A stretch of DNA of 64,000 nucleotides from Betaproteobacteria bacterium (GCA_016194935.1 JACQAO010000014.1:1-64000), one strand, 5' to 3'. Counted from the first letter of the stretch, positions 26,057 through 34,983 are shown. The notes: generated by a model not told the origin, from the letters alone. A program made the numbers and translations.

Positions 26057-26085
26057 TTGCTTTTAAATAAGCATCGTGATAAATT
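26057..26085 (+). promoter_or_regulatory. Candidate sigma-70 promoter for the short pilin genes
   Basis: TTGCTT (26057-26062) and TAAATT (26080-26085) are 17 bp apart, in an AT-rich stretch of a 124-bp gap. The leader that follows includes small hairpins (GGGAG/CTCCC) and CTGTCTTTTCAGG, the latter nearly repeated before the second pilin. Confidence 0.5.
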
Positions 26086-26146
26086 TTGCCTCGGGAGTTG
26101 CGGCTCCCTGTCTTTTCAGGCTGCGGCCTTTTTAAGGAGCGTATAA

Positions 26147-26536
26147 ATGAATATCCAACCAAAGCATCAACAATCAGGCTTTACCCTGATCGAGCTGGTG
26201 GTGGTCATCGTGATACTCGGGATACTTGCGGCGACCGCGCTGCCTAAATTCATCAATCTCAAAACCGATGCTGCTTCTGCCGCCACCTCCGGTGTGGCGG
26301 CTGGCTTGAGTTCGGCAGCGGCAGTGAATTATGGCGCGCGTCTGGTAAATGCTACCAGGGGTGTTTCCGTGGCCACTTGCGGCGATGTCTCCAGCGCAAT
26401 GCAAGGCGGCTTGCCGGCGAACTACAGCATCACTGCCCCCACAACGGCGGTGGGTGTTGGCTTAACGGTCACATGCACCGTCAGTGAAAGTACTAATTCC
26501 ACAACAGCCAATTACACTGCAATCGGTATTCTCTGA
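26147..26536 (+). CDS. mshA: Short MshA-type pilin, copy 1
   Basis: The 129-residue prepilin has a 12-residue leader, the site [19 protein letters not shown], and a compact globular domain with two cysteines (CGDV and TCTV). The C-terminus is rich in Ser and Thr ([12 protein letters not shown]), offering O-linked modification sites. Ribosome site AAGGAG precedes it. It is a close paralogue of the gene at 26660. Either could be the major pilin subunit. Confidence 0.93.
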   Translation: MNIQPKHQQSGFTLIELVVVIVILGILAATALPKFINLKTDAASAATSGVAAGLSSAAAVNYGARLVNATRGVSVATCGDVSSAMQGGLPANYSITAPTTAVGVGLTVTCTVSESTNSTTANYTAIGIL

Positions 26537-26548
26537 AGGCTGAACTTT

Positions 26549-26641
26549 AGTTTTGCCGACCCAATTATCCAAGCTTGCCAGAAAGCCCGGAAATTGGGTC
26601 CGGTCGTCGATAACTGTGTAGCAGATAAAGGCCGCTGTCTT
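26549..26641 (+). pseudogene. Decayed 5' fragment of the small gene found at 27059
   Basis: In one frame this reads SFADPIIQACQKARKLGPVV..., matching SFADLLLPGLAKARATEAVA at the start of the 104-residue gene downstream of the second pilin. The start codon is lost and the frame runs straight into the second pilin gene. It marks the join of a tandem duplication of pilin plus small gene. Confidence 0.75.
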
Positions 26642-26659
26642 TTTCAGGGGGATATAAAA

Positions 26660-27049
26660 ATGAATATGCCACATAAGCAACTGCAGTCGGGCTTTACCCT
26701 AATCGAGTTGGTGGTAGTGATCGTGATTCTGGGGATACTCGCGGCAACAGCACTACCGAAGTTCATCGACCTCAAGTCGGATGCCTCCACTGCCGCTACA
26801 GCGGGCGTTGCGGGAGGCTTGAGTTCGGCGGCTGCGGTGAACTATAGTGCGCGGGTGATCAGTACTAGCCATGGCGTTTCTGTGGCAACGTGCGGCGATG
26901 TGACCAGCGCTATGCAATCCTTTCAGACGAGCAGCTACACCATTGCTGCGGCCGGGACTACCGCTGTAGGCGTTGGCGTATCGGTCACCTGTACCGTCAA
27001 CGGACCCAATACCACAACGGCCAATTACATCGCAATCGGCATTGCCTGA
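26660..27049 (+). CDS. mshA: Short MshA-type pilin, copy 2
   Basis: The 129-residue prepilin is nearly identical to copy 1 through residue 60 ([28 protein letters not shown]) and diverges in the exposed C-terminal half, where it has GPNTTTANYIAIGIA. It starts at 26660 after AGGGGGA. A longer in-frame reading from 26594 is the fused pseudogene fragment and not part of the protein. The divergence pattern is that expected of duplicated surface subunits. Confidence 0.93.
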   Translation: MNMPHKQLQSGFTLIELVVVIVILGILAATALPKFIDLKSDASTAATAGVAGGLSSAAAVNYSARVISTSHGVSVATCGDVTSAMQSFQTSSYTIAAAGTTAVGVGVSVTCTVNGPNTTTANYIAIGIA

Positions 27050-27058
27050 AGACTGCAC

Positions 27059-27373
27059 ATGAGCTTTGCCGACTTGCTGTTGCCCGGGCTTGCCAAAGCC
27101 CGGGCAACTGAAGCTGTTGCCGCATTTGTCAAGACCTGCCCGCCTCCAAACAGGGTCGCAACGGCCATCAGCAAGGGTAGTGCCGAAAAAGCCCTGGCCT
27201 CGCTGTACGAGGGCGTCAGCCGGCTTGCGCATGAACACCGGTTCGGCATCATCCGCCGCGCCTGCATTGCCAAATTCGTCCAGGAAGAAATGCTGGCAGA
27301 AGGTTATCCGGTTGAAATGGTCAGTGTCGTGACTCATGCGATCACAACGAATGCTTTGGTCAAGCACGCTTAG
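27059..27373 (+). CDS. Small protein of unknown function downstream of pilin copy 2
   Basis: The 104-residue, mostly helical protein (MSFADLLLPGLAKARATEAV... ending RRACIAKFVQEEMLAEGYPVEM plus a short tail) has no signal peptide or membrane segment. Its start lies 9 bp after the pilin stop. A relic of a second copy follows pilin copy 1, so this gene was duplicated with the pilin, which argues that it is real. Family not recognised. Confidence 0.7.
   Translation: MSFADLLLPGLAKARATEAVAAFVKTCPPPNRVATAISKGSAEKALASLYEGVSRLAHEHRFGIIRRACIAKFVQEEMLAEGYPVEMVSVVTHAITTNALVKHA
27079..27108 (+). other. Strong hairpin just after pilin copy 2
   Basis: A 13-bp perfect stem (27079-27091 with 27096-27108) with loop GCCA lies within the first codons of the small gene. 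No T-run follows. After pilin copy 1 a different but also paired sequence occurs (arms 26558-26566 and 26592-26600). Such hairpins could stabilise the pilin mRNA 3' end or limit read-through. Confidence 0.6.
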
Positions 27374-27461
27374 CTGGCAAGCCGGTCATCCTGATATTCT
27401 TTGGCCTGCGGCCACTATCTCATAGGGTTTACTCCCGGCGAGCCGGTAAGGCGAGGCAGGT

Positions 27462-30400
27462 TTGATTTCCGCGACTCTTAACACCATCCGGGCGTTTATG
27501 CTGCACCGTCTTGGCGCGCTGCTCAGCCGGCGCGGGGTGCATGCCGCCGCATCCTGGTGCTACCGTGAAGCACTGGGGTTTGCTCCGTCGCAAGCCGATC
27601 TTCTATTTGAACTTGCCAAGTCGGATTGGCAAATGGGGAAGACGGATGCTGCGCGCCAGCCACTCCGGCAAGCCCTGCAAATCGACCCGCAGCATGCCAA
27701 AGCGATCAATCTTTCCGGTCTCATCGCCCTGTCGGAAGGCCGGAACGAAACGGCCGAAACCCTGTTTGCAGATGCCGTGCGCCTTGCGCCGAAATGGGCG
27801 GCGCCCTGCAACAATCTGGGTAATGTGTTTTTGGATCGCGACGACTTTGTCTCGGCTGAAACCTGGTACCGCCGCGCCCTGACCATTGATCCAGACTATG
27901 CGGAAGTGCTCTGCAATCTCGGCCTGGTAATGAATCGCACCGGTCGCTATGCGGCGGCGGCGGAACTATGCCGCAAAGCAATCCGCATCAAGCCGGAGTT
28001 TGCCGTCGCTGTAAATATCCTCGGCAGCATTTTGATCAACCTGGGCAATATCCCCGAGGGAATCAAATGCTATCAGGAAGCGCTGCAAATTGATCCTTCT
28101 TTGGCCGAGGCGCACATCAATCTCGCGCTGTCGCTCGGCGAGCGCTCGCATCTGATCGGAGCCATCGATCATTTCCGCCAACAACTGGAGCGCAACCCTT
28201 CCTCATATATCGCTTTGCTGCGCCTGGCCCAAGCTCACCAGGCCAGGCTCGAGTACGACACTGCTGAAGACTATGCGCGCCGCGCAGTCGCCGTTAAACC
28301 GGAATCTCCGGAAGCCTACTCCATGCTCGGGGAATTGCTGATGATCTCGGGATGCCACGAAGAAGCCGAAGCCAGTTTCAAAAGTGCGTTGGACAATGCG
28401 GCTGGTGTCGGCACCCACTCAAGCTTTATTTTTCATTTGCATTACTGCACGGCTAGTTCTTCTGAAGATATAGCGTTGCTGGCCCGTGAATGGGCGATCA
28501 AATATGCTGAAGGCCCGCTCCAGCGCAGTCAGGCATCTCCTTACTCAGCCTCCGTGAAACAGCAGCGTCCGCTGAAAATCGGCTATATCAGCAAGGATTT
28601 TAACCGCCACCCGGTCGCCAGGTTCCTTGAGCCCTTGCTCACCCACCACGACAGGCAGCGTTTTAAAATTTATTGTTATGCGAACCTGTTTAAACCCGAT
28701 GACGTTACTGAGCAGCTAAAAAAACAAGCGGATGCCTGGCGCGATATCTCCCTGATGCCGGATACCGATCTGGTTAAGCGCATACGCGACGATAAAATCG
28801 ACATACTCATAGACCTTTCCGGCCACACCACGGGTCACCGCTTGCTGGCGCTGGCGCACAAGCCGGCGCCGGTTCAAGTCACTTACCTCGGTTATCCGGG
28901 TACCACCGGCCTTAAAGCCATTGATTACCGGATAGTGGATGCGATCACAGACCCTGTAGGCAGTGAGGCGGGATACGCCACCGAGACCCTGCTAAGACTG
29001 CCCGGTTGTTTCATCTCCTACCAGCCGTCGCCGGATGCGCCCCCGGTGGTTCCTCCGCCCTGTTTGCAGACGGCTTATGTCACTTTTGGCTGCTTCAACA
29101 ATATCGCCAAAGTAAACCGCGCAGTCATTGCGGCATGGGCGCGGATTCTGAAGCTGACGCCGAATAGCAAATTACTGCTGAAAGCCTTTTCTCTTAACGG
29201 CGAGCGTGTCAAGCAACGCTATCTGGAATCTTTCGAGGCGCATGGCATTGAAGCGTCAAGAGTGGTCCTGCATGGGTGGCATGTTGCAGAGTCCATGCAT
29301 CTCGACTTATACGGGCAGGTTGATATCGCACTGGATCCCTTCCCTTACAATGGCACAACCACCACCTGCGAAGCGCTATGGATGGGGGTCCCGGTGATTT
29401 GTCTGGAAGGAAAAAGGCATTCCGGTCGTGTTGGAGCAAGTCTGCTAAACGCAACCGGGTTGACGGAAATGCTTGCATCGGATGTAGACGGATATGTCGG
29501 CAAAGCCGTCGAACTCGCCCATGCGCCCGACCGCTTAAATTCCCTGCGCCAAGGTATGCGTGAGCGCATGAAACGATCTCCGCTGCTTGATCACGTCCGC
29601 CACACTCAGGCCCTGGAAAATACCTACGAAGAAATCTGGCACGCTCACGGCAAGCAGGACACTAACACCATAGCCGAAATTGAAATGCCTCTGGCGGATA
29701 TCGCCAGAATTCTCCTACCAGATTCATTGGAGGTCATTACCCGCTACGTCCTGGAAGAACAAGGCGATTGGTTCGAAGCGGAGATGCCTTTTGTGCGAAA
29801 TTTTCTTCAACCGGGAATGAAGGTAATTGATGTGGGCGCGAATTATGGCGTCTATGCGTTATCTTGCTCCGCAATCGTGGGAACAAGCGGCGCTGTTTGG
29901 GCTTTTGAGCCTAGCCTTTCGGTAGCCGGACAATTGAAGCGCAGCGCGGCTCACAACGGATTTACAAACTTGTCCGTATTGGAGCGCGCAGTTTCCAATT
30001 CTAGCGGTGTTGCAAATTTTGCCGAAGCTGGCAACAGCGAGTTGAGTTGCCTGGTGGAAGAGAGCGCTGGTGGATTAAATCCAGAACAAGTAGTCCATGT
30101 GCCAGTGACGACCCTGGATCATTGCCGTGAAGAGTTTTCATGGGACGGCATTGATTTCATAAAAATAGACGCCGAAGGCCAGGAGCCACTGGTGGTGCGC
30201 GGCGCAAGGCAACTGCTGATGAGTGATGCGCCTTTGGTGATGGCGGAATTCAAGCATGGGGTGGAAATCAATACAACCATGACAGAAGAGTTCCGGGCTA
30301 TCGGTTTTAATCCCTACCGCCTCGTTCGGGGGCCGATGGTATTAATTCCATTCAGCGTCGAAGAGCCGATAGATCCGTTCCTGTTAAATCTGTTTTTCTG

Positions 30401-30950
30401 CAGTCGCGCAAGAGCATCGCTACTGGCGGAACGTGGATTGCTCGTAGACGATGATATCGCCGAAAGCGGCGATCTTGCGCTGACCTACGAGAAAATTCTG
30501 CATCTTCATCGGTCCTCGTTGCGTCAAGATCTGACGGGCAAGGAACGCTTATGCGCCCTGAAACAGGCATTGGCTGGAATGCAGGCGCTCATCACGACAT
30601 CTTCGTCCCTCCCCGCCCGGCTAAGCTTGGCCAGGTTACTGTTTGATTATGGCCATCAGGACAACGCGCATACGGTATATGCGCAAATATTGAAACTGCT
30701 ACGGCGGGAGACAATCGACATGGGGAACGAAGCATTCCTCTCGCCTGCAGGCCCCTTTGAAAGCATCGATAGAGGCAAGAACCTTCAGCAGTGGGTGATT
30801 GCAGCGGTAGCTGAATGGCTGGCTAGCCACTCCGCCTTTTCGTCCTACTTCAGCCCAGCCGACGCAATCCGGTATTTGCGCATCGTGCGCAACACAGGGT
30901 ATTTAAGCGAGGAAGTCGACCGCCGGATTGGATTAGTGCTTAGCCGTTAG
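27462..30950 (+). CDS. TPR / O-GlcNAc-transferase-like (GT41) / FkbM methyltransferase fusion
   Basis: The 1162-residue protein has three recognisable parts. TPR repeats run over about residues 40-340. A SPINDLY/OGT-type glycosyltransferase spans about 365-725 (KIGYISKDFNRHPVARF, DLSGHTTGHRL, QVTYLGYPGTTG, FGCFNNIAKVN, DPFPYNGTTTTCEALWMGVP). An FkbM-type S-adenosylmethionine methyltransferase follows at about 785-945 (VIDVGANYGVYAL, IKIDAEGQEPLVVRGA). The last 200 residues are not recognised. No signal peptide is seen, so it is probably cytoplasmic. The TTG start at 27462 is uncertain, and ATG 27498 is possible. Lying next to the pilins, it may glycosylate and methylate pilin Ser/Thr (inference). 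Confidence 0.9.
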   Translation: MISATLNTIRAFMLHRLGALLSRRGVHAAASWCYREALGFAPSQADLLFELAKSDWQMGKTDAARQPLRQALQIDPQHAKAINLSGLIALSEGRNETAETLFADAVRLAPKWAAPCNNLGNVFLDRDDFVSAETWYRRALTIDPDYAEVLCNLGLVMNRTGRYAAAAELCRKAIRIKPEFAVAVNILGSILINLGNIPEGIKCYQEALQIDPSLAEAHINLALSLGERSHLIGAIDHFRQQLERNPSSYIALLRLAQAHQARLEYDTAEDYARRAVAVKPESPEAYSMLGELLMISGCHEEAEASFKSALDNAAGVGTHSSFIFHLHYCTASSSEDIALLAREWAIKYAEGPLQRSQASPYSASVKQQRPLKIGYISKDFNRHPVARFLEPLLTHHDRQRFKIYCYANLFKPDDVTEQLKKQADAWRDISLMPDTDLVKRIRDDKIDILIDLSGHTTGHRLLALAHKPAPVQVTYLGYPGTTGLKAIDYRIVDAITDPVGSEAGYATETLLRLPGCFISYQPSPDAPPVVPPPCLQTAYVTFGCFNNIAKVNRAVIAAWARILKLTPNSKLLLKAFSLNGERVKQRYLESFEAHGIEASRVVLHGWHVAESMHLDLYGQVDIALDPFPYNGTTTTCEALWMGVPVICLEGKRHSGRVGASLLNATGLTEMLASDVDGYVGKAVELAHAPDRLNSLRQGMRERMKRSPLLDHVRHTQALENTYEEIWHAHGKQDTNTIAEIEMPLADIARILLPDSLEVITRYVLEEQGDWFEAEMPFVRNFLQPGMKVIDVGANYGVYALSCSAIVGTSGAVWAFEPSLSVAGQLKRSAAHNGFTNLSVLERAVSNSSGVANFAEAGNSELSCLVEESAGGLNPEQVVHVPVTTLDHCREEFSWDGIDFIKIDAEGQEPLVVRGARQLLMSDAPLVMAEFKHGVEINTTMTEEFRAIGFNPYRLVRGPMVLIPFSVEEPIDPFLLNLFFCSRARASLLAERGLLVDDDIAESGDLALTYEKILHLHRSSLRQDLTGKERLCALKQALAGMQALITTSSSLPARLSLARLLFDYGHQDNAHTVYAQILKLLRRETIDMGNEAFLSPAGPFESIDRGKNLQQWVIAAVAEWLASHSAFSSYFSPADAIRYLRIVRNTGYLSEEVDRRIGLVLSR

Positions 30951-30980
30951 CTGCGGCAAGCCTGGGCCGTGCGTCGGCTC

Positions 30981-31610
30981 TTATATCCGCCCGAGCAACA
31001 GACTGCCGAAATAACCCACCATGCCCAGGGCGGGAAACAGGATGATCCAGCCGGCCAGGCGCGGGGAGGTTGCAACCCAATTGTCGAGGGCAAAATTCAT
31101 TTTGTCCGCATCAGGCGCAATCTTGCGGGTTGAATGCCAAAGGGATGAGCGCAGTTCTATGGCTCGCATCGCGTCCGGAAAGAACGCCAGCAGGAGGCCG
31201 ACCGTGATCGAAATAATACAGCCGGCGATCAGGAATATCCTCACGCTCTGCACCAGCCAAAGCACGAACTGCGGCGGAAATTTCAGGTTGATCAGGGAAA
31301 CAACCGCAGCGCCGTCCACCCTGGCGATCAGTCCATAGACGGCATAGGCGGCGCCCGCCACAAAAATCGCGCCGGCCATGCGCCGGTGTTTCCAGACGAA
31401 GTTTCCGCTATCGCGCTGCACCGCCATCGGGCGCATGACGCGGCGCGTTGACACGCTGTAGTTCATCAGGCCGAACAGCCGGAACACTTTTTCACTGCTG
31501 ACAATCAAGCCCACACCGATCACGACAGAAAAAACGCCGCCAATGAAGAAAAACAGGATCAAGGCCGGAACCAGCAATTGGTCAAAAACATAGTCGTAGT
31601 AATACGGCAT
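30981..31610 (-). CDS. Membrane protein related to the product at 25417
   Basis: The 209-residue protein has four hydrophobic segments. It shares the duplicated pattern of the gene at 25417: STRRVMRPMAVQR followed by KHRRMAGAIFVAGAAYAVYG, and HSTRKIAPDADKM followed by SPRLAGWIILFPALGM. It is the only minus-strand gene in the msh region and is divergent from mshC. Start 31610 (MPYYYDYVF) has GGGGGAA upstream. Function unknown. Confidence 0.83.
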   Translation of the reverse strand: MPYYYDYVFDQLLVPALILFFFIGGVFSVVIGVGLIVSSEKVFRLFGLMNYSVSTRRVMRPMAVQRDSGNFVWKHRRMAGAIFVAGAAYAVYGLIARVDGAAVVSLINLKFPPQFVLWLVQSVRIFLIAGCIISITVGLLLAFFPDAMRAIELRSSLWHSTRKIAPDADKMNFALDNWVATSPRLAGWIILFPALGMVGYFGSLLLGRI

Positions 31611-31693
31611 GGTTCCCCCGCTTCGAATCTGGCCATCGCCGCCCTGTCGGCGGCCCAATCGGATATTATTGATGAATCATTCTGGAATTCATT

Positions 31694-32269
31694 ATGGACA
31701 GGCTGTGCTATCCGGTCAAGCGGCTTAATCGCGCACGCGCCGAAGCGCCCGAAGCGCAGCGCGGCTTCACCCTCATCGAGCTGGTCGTAACGATGATACT
31801 CGTCGGCATCCTGGCGGTCTTTGTGCTGCCGAGATTCGATCTGTTCTCCGGTTTCGACGAGATCGGCTACCGTGACAAGGTCAAGGCGACCATCGAGTTC
31901 GCCCGCAAGGCGGCGGTGGCGGAGCGGCGCTACACCTGCGTCACAGTCAGCGGCAATGGCCTGGTACTGACAGTGGATGTCCGCGATCCAGACCCGTTGA
32001 CGCCGGCGACTGTCATCTGTCCGGATTCGTCGCCCAATCGCCTGTTGTTGCCCTCCCCTGACAGCAAGTATTGTGGCAGCGCCACCGTCGGCAACAAAAT
32101 CTGCGCGCCGAACAACATCACGCTCGGCGCCCCGACAAGCGCGATCATCTTCAGTCCCCTGGGGCGCCCGTCCGGCACCAGCAACTGCACGCCTGGCTAT
32201 TGCTACACGGTAACGGGTGCGTCGGCGCATACCGTGACCGTCGAGGCGGAGAGCGGCTATGTCCATTAA
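31694..32269 (+). CDS. mshC: MshC-like minor prepilin (GspH type)
   Basis: The 191-residue prepilin has the site [21 protein letters not shown], a following DLFSGFDEIGYRDKV helix and several cysteines typical of minor pilins. It opens the mshCDOP run. Its stop overlaps the mshD start by 11 bp. Confidence 0.9.
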   Translation: MDRLCYPVKRLNRARAEAPEAQRGFTLIELVVTMILVGILAVFVLPRFDLFSGFDEIGYRDKVKATIEFARKAAVAERRYTCVTVSGNGLVLTVDVRDPDPLTPATVICPDSSPNRLLLPSPDSKYCGSATVGNKICAPNNITLGAPTSAIIFSPLGRPSGTSNCTPGYCYTVTGASAHTVTVEAESGYVH

Positions 32270-32900
32270 CCGCGCTCGTCGCCTGTGCCGCAAGCCACGC
32301 GGCTTCACGCTGATCGAGCTGGTGATGTTCATCGTCATTGTCAGCGTCGGCGTCGTCGGCATTCTTTCGGTGCTCAACCTGACCGCGGGCAGCAGCGCCG
32401 ATCCGCTGATCCGCAAGCAGATGCTGGCAATTGCCGAAGGACTGATCGAAGAAGTGGAGCTGATGCCATTCACCTATTGCGACCCGACCGACGCCAATGC
32501 CGCCACGGCGACGGGGGCCACACTGACGGGCAGTACGATCAACTGCGCCACGACGGTCGAGGCTCTCGGCCCGGAGGTGGGCGAGGCGCGTACCAGCGCC
32601 GCGACGCCCTTCAACAATGTGAATGACTACAACGGCTGCGGTCCTGGCATTGTTGCGTGCGATCTAGGCAGCCCTATCCCAGACATCGCGGGGATATCTG
32701 CTGCGCCGAACGGCTATAGCGCCAAGATCACCATCGCCAACGACACAAACTTCGGCGTGACCGGATCGCTGCTGGCAAGCAGTGAGGTTCTGCGCATCGC
32801 CGTCACCGTTTGCCATGCTACGTCCTGCCCCAGCCTGGGCGCAGACAGCCTGACGCTGGAAGGCTACCGCACCCGTCATTCGCCCAATTTCACGCCATGA
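32259..32900 (+). CDS. mshD: MshD-like minor prepilin
   Basis: The 213-residue prepilin has [23 protein letters not shown], then a helix with QMLAIAEGLIEEVE like other MshD/PilV-type minor pilins. Six cysteines follow. It overlaps mshC at the start and mshO at the end (ATGA). Confidence 0.9.
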   Translation: MSINRARRLCRKPRGFTLIELVMFIVIVSVGVVGILSVLNLTAGSSADPLIRKQMLAIAEGLIEEVELMPFTYCDPTDANAATATGATLTGSTINCATTVEALGPEVGEARTSAATPFNNVNDYNGCGPGIVACDLGSPIPDIAGISAAPNGYSAKITIANDTNFGVTGSLLASSEVLRIAVTVCHATSCPSLGADSLTLEGYRTRHSPNFTP

Positions 32901-33784
32901 GCCGCCACTTGAGCCGAACCGCCACACGCGGGTTCACCCTGATCGAAATGGTCATGGTGATCGTCATCACCGGCGTCCTCGCCGGAATGGTGGCGGTGTT
33001 TATCGCCAAGCCGGTGGAAGGTTATGTGAACAGTGTCAGGCATGCCGAACTGACCGACGCCGCAGATACCGCCTTGCGCCGCCTGGCGCGCGACGTGCGC
33101 CTGGCGCTGCCGAACAGCCTGCGCGTAACTACGGTAAGCAACGTCAACTACATTGAGTTCATCAGCACCAGCGCCGGCGGGCGCTACCGCGATGCCTCGG
33201 ACGGCTCCAGTGGAGGGTCTCCCCTGAGTTTCACCAACACGGCAACCAATATTTTTAACGTGCTCGGGCCGATGCCGAGCAATCCTGCGCTGGCTGCCGG
33301 AGATTACATCGTGGTCTTCAATCTTGGGGTGGGGTACAACCCGGCCAATGCCTACAACTACGATACGGCCACCGCCCTTTGCCGGGCGGGCGGCTGCAAT
33401 ATTGCACAAGTCTCCAGTGTCTCCAGCAACACCGTCACCCTGGCCGCCAATCCATTTGCTGCGCAAACCCCGCCCCTGCCTTCGCCCGGCAGCCGTTTCC
33501 AGGTCGTGCCGTTCGCCACCCAGGCGGTCACCTATGCCTGCCCGTCAGGGCCGACAGCAGGTAACTTTAACCGCTACTCTGCATACGGCTTTATCGGCTT
33601 GCAGCCGACACCACCCGCCGCAACACCCGCCTTGCTGGCAGCCAACGCCACCTGCGTGGTTAACTACACGCAGAATGCCCAGCAGCGCAACGGCATCATT
33701 TCCATCAACCTGACCCTGACCGACCCCGCCAGCCAGGATAAGGTCAGCATGTTCTATCAGATCCACGTGGATAATTCGCCATGA
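32897..33784 (+). CDS. mshO: MshO-like minor prepilin
   Basis: The 295-residue prepilin starts at 32897 (MSRHLSRTATRGFTLIEMV). It has the long N-terminal helix with ADTALRRLARDVRLALPNSLR, characteristic of MshO/PilW-type minor pilins. Upstream in-frame codons belong to mshD in another frame. It overlaps mshP by 4 bp. Confidence 0.92.
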   Translation: MSRHLSRTATRGFTLIEMVMVIVITGVLAGMVAVFIAKPVEGYVNSVRHAELTDAADTALRRLARDVRLALPNSLRVTTVSNVNYIEFISTSAGGRYRDASDGSSGGSPLSFTNTATNIFNVLGPMPSNPALAAGDYIVVFNLGVGYNPANAYNYDTATALCRAGGCNIAQVSSVSSNTVTLAANPFAAQTPPLPSPGSRFQVVPFATQAVTYACPSGPTAGNFNRYSAYGFIGLQPTPPAATPALLAANATCVVNYTQNAQQRNGIISINLTLTDPASQDKVSMFYQIHVDNSP

Positions 33785-34263
33785 ATCGCCGCCGTGTCGC
33801 AGGTTTCAGCATCGTTGCCGCAATCTTCCTGCTGGTGATCCTGGCGGCGCTGGGGGCATTCATCCTCAATGTATCGACCAACCAGCAGATCGGTTCCGCT
33901 CTCGACGTGCAGGGTGCGCGCGCCTATCAAGCGGCGCGGGCGGGGATCGAATGGGGGGTATATCAAGTCCAGGCGACGCCTGCATACAATTTTGGCAATG
34001 CCTCTACCAACCCCAATACCCGCGCCTGCCCTGCCGGCTCAACGTCATTTTCATTGACTGCCGCCACACTGTCGGGGTTCACCGTCACCGTCACCTGTGT
34101 CCGTACCCCTGTTGACGACGCGCCTGCCAATAATCCCTTGAATTCCCCCGCCGTCTACACCCTCACCGCCACCGCCTGCAATCAGCCCAGTGCAGGCGCC
34201 TGCCCCAATACCACCAACCCCAGCAATCTCTATGTCGAACGCCGCCTGGAAGTGGCGCTTTGA
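33781..34263 (+). CDS. mshP: MshP-like minor pilin-related protein
   Basis: The 160-residue PilX-like protein has RRRVAGFSIVAAIFLLVILAALGAF, an atypical prepilin site without Glu+5, then AYQAARAGIEWGVYQV, typical of PilX/MshP. It probably belongs to the tip complex that primes pilus assembly. It closes the minor pilin operon. Confidence 0.9.
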   Translation: MNRRRVAGFSIVAAIFLLVILAALGAFILNVSTNQQIGSALDVQGARAYQAARAGIEWGVYQVQATPAYNFGNASTNPNTRACPAGSTSFSLTAATLSGFTVTVTCVRTPVDDAPANNPLNSPAVYTLTATACNQPSAGACPNTTNPSNLYVERRLEVAL

Positions 34264-34365
34264 GACGGGCAAGCTCGTTCTATAATTGACTGGCGTGGAT
34301 GACATGAACACCACAGGCAACATTGCGCTATGCAGTTTTATCATGCCAACAGAGAGGATTTTGTG

Positions 34366-34713
34366 ATGAAAGCCGATCTGCAGAGTACCGGCGCCGCCAA
34401 GCGGGTCGCGCCAGAGTTCAACGCGTCAGTCCGTCTGGACACCGAAGAAGCTGCGGCGCTGACGGAAGCCTTGCGCGATGTCCCGGGAGAAGTGTGGTTG
34501 TTCGGTTCCCGTACCGAGCCGTCACTTCGAGGCGGCGACATCGATATCCTGACACTCACCGATCAGCCGGCCTTTGAAACTTCGCACATCATCAGCACAC
34601 GTTTCTTTTCCCGTTGCGAGGAGAAGATCGATGTCGTGGTATTCGACCCCGCGCGGCTCTCGCCGGAGCAGAGCGATTTTCTCGCCCGCATCAACAAAGT
34701 CAGAATCGCCTGA
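34366..34713 (+). CDS. MNT-type nucleotidyltransferase (antitoxin candidate), pair 1
   Basis: The 115-residue minimal nucleotidyltransferase has GSRTEPSLRGGDIDILTL, the GSx10DxD catalytic signature, and a third acidic residue region EEKIDVVVFDP. Start 34366 follows AGAGGA by 9 bp. A TATAAT box lies at 34281-34286, so the pair may have its own promoter. In MntA-HepT systems the MNT protein AMPylates the HEPN toxin. It is followed 2 bp later by a HEPN gene. Confidence 0.88.
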   Translation: MKADLQSTGAAKRVAPEFNASVRLDTEEAAALTEALRDVPGEVWLFGSRTEPSLRGGDIDILTLTDQPAFETSHIISTRFFSRCEEKIDVVVFDPARLSPEQSDFLARINKVRIA

Positions 34714-34715
34714 AA

Positions 34716-34973
34716 ATGGAAGTCTCGCTGATTGCCGCACGGCAACAACTGCGCGAAGCAGCGCCATCCGACACCTTCCGCAACCTCTTGCTGCGGGCGG
34801 AAAAAATCAGGCTTATTTCCGGCGCCGCGCACTGGATAGCCCTGCGCGATCTGCGTAACCGCATTACGCATGAATATCTGCCTGGCGAGATTGCCAAAAT
34901 CTACGCTGCGATGATCAGCGACGGCGCGCAAGAGTTTCGCCGGCTGCGGCAGATGGCGGAGAATCTGGAATGA
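34716..34973 (+). CDS. Short HEPN-domain protein (toxin candidate), pair 1
   Basis: The 85-residue helical protein has LRDLRNRITHEY, which matches the RX4HxY active motif of HEPN ribonucleases. It is shorter than the usual 110-140 residues, so the first helix may be reduced. It lies between the MNT gene and mshQ, 10 bp before mshQ, and may be transcribed into mshQ. Confidence 0.85.
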   Translation: MEVSLIAARQQLREAAPSDTFRNLLLRAEKIRLISGAAHWIALRDLRNRITHEYLPGEIAKIYAAMISDGAQEFRRLRQMAENLE

Positions 34974-34983
34974 AGGTGAGGCC

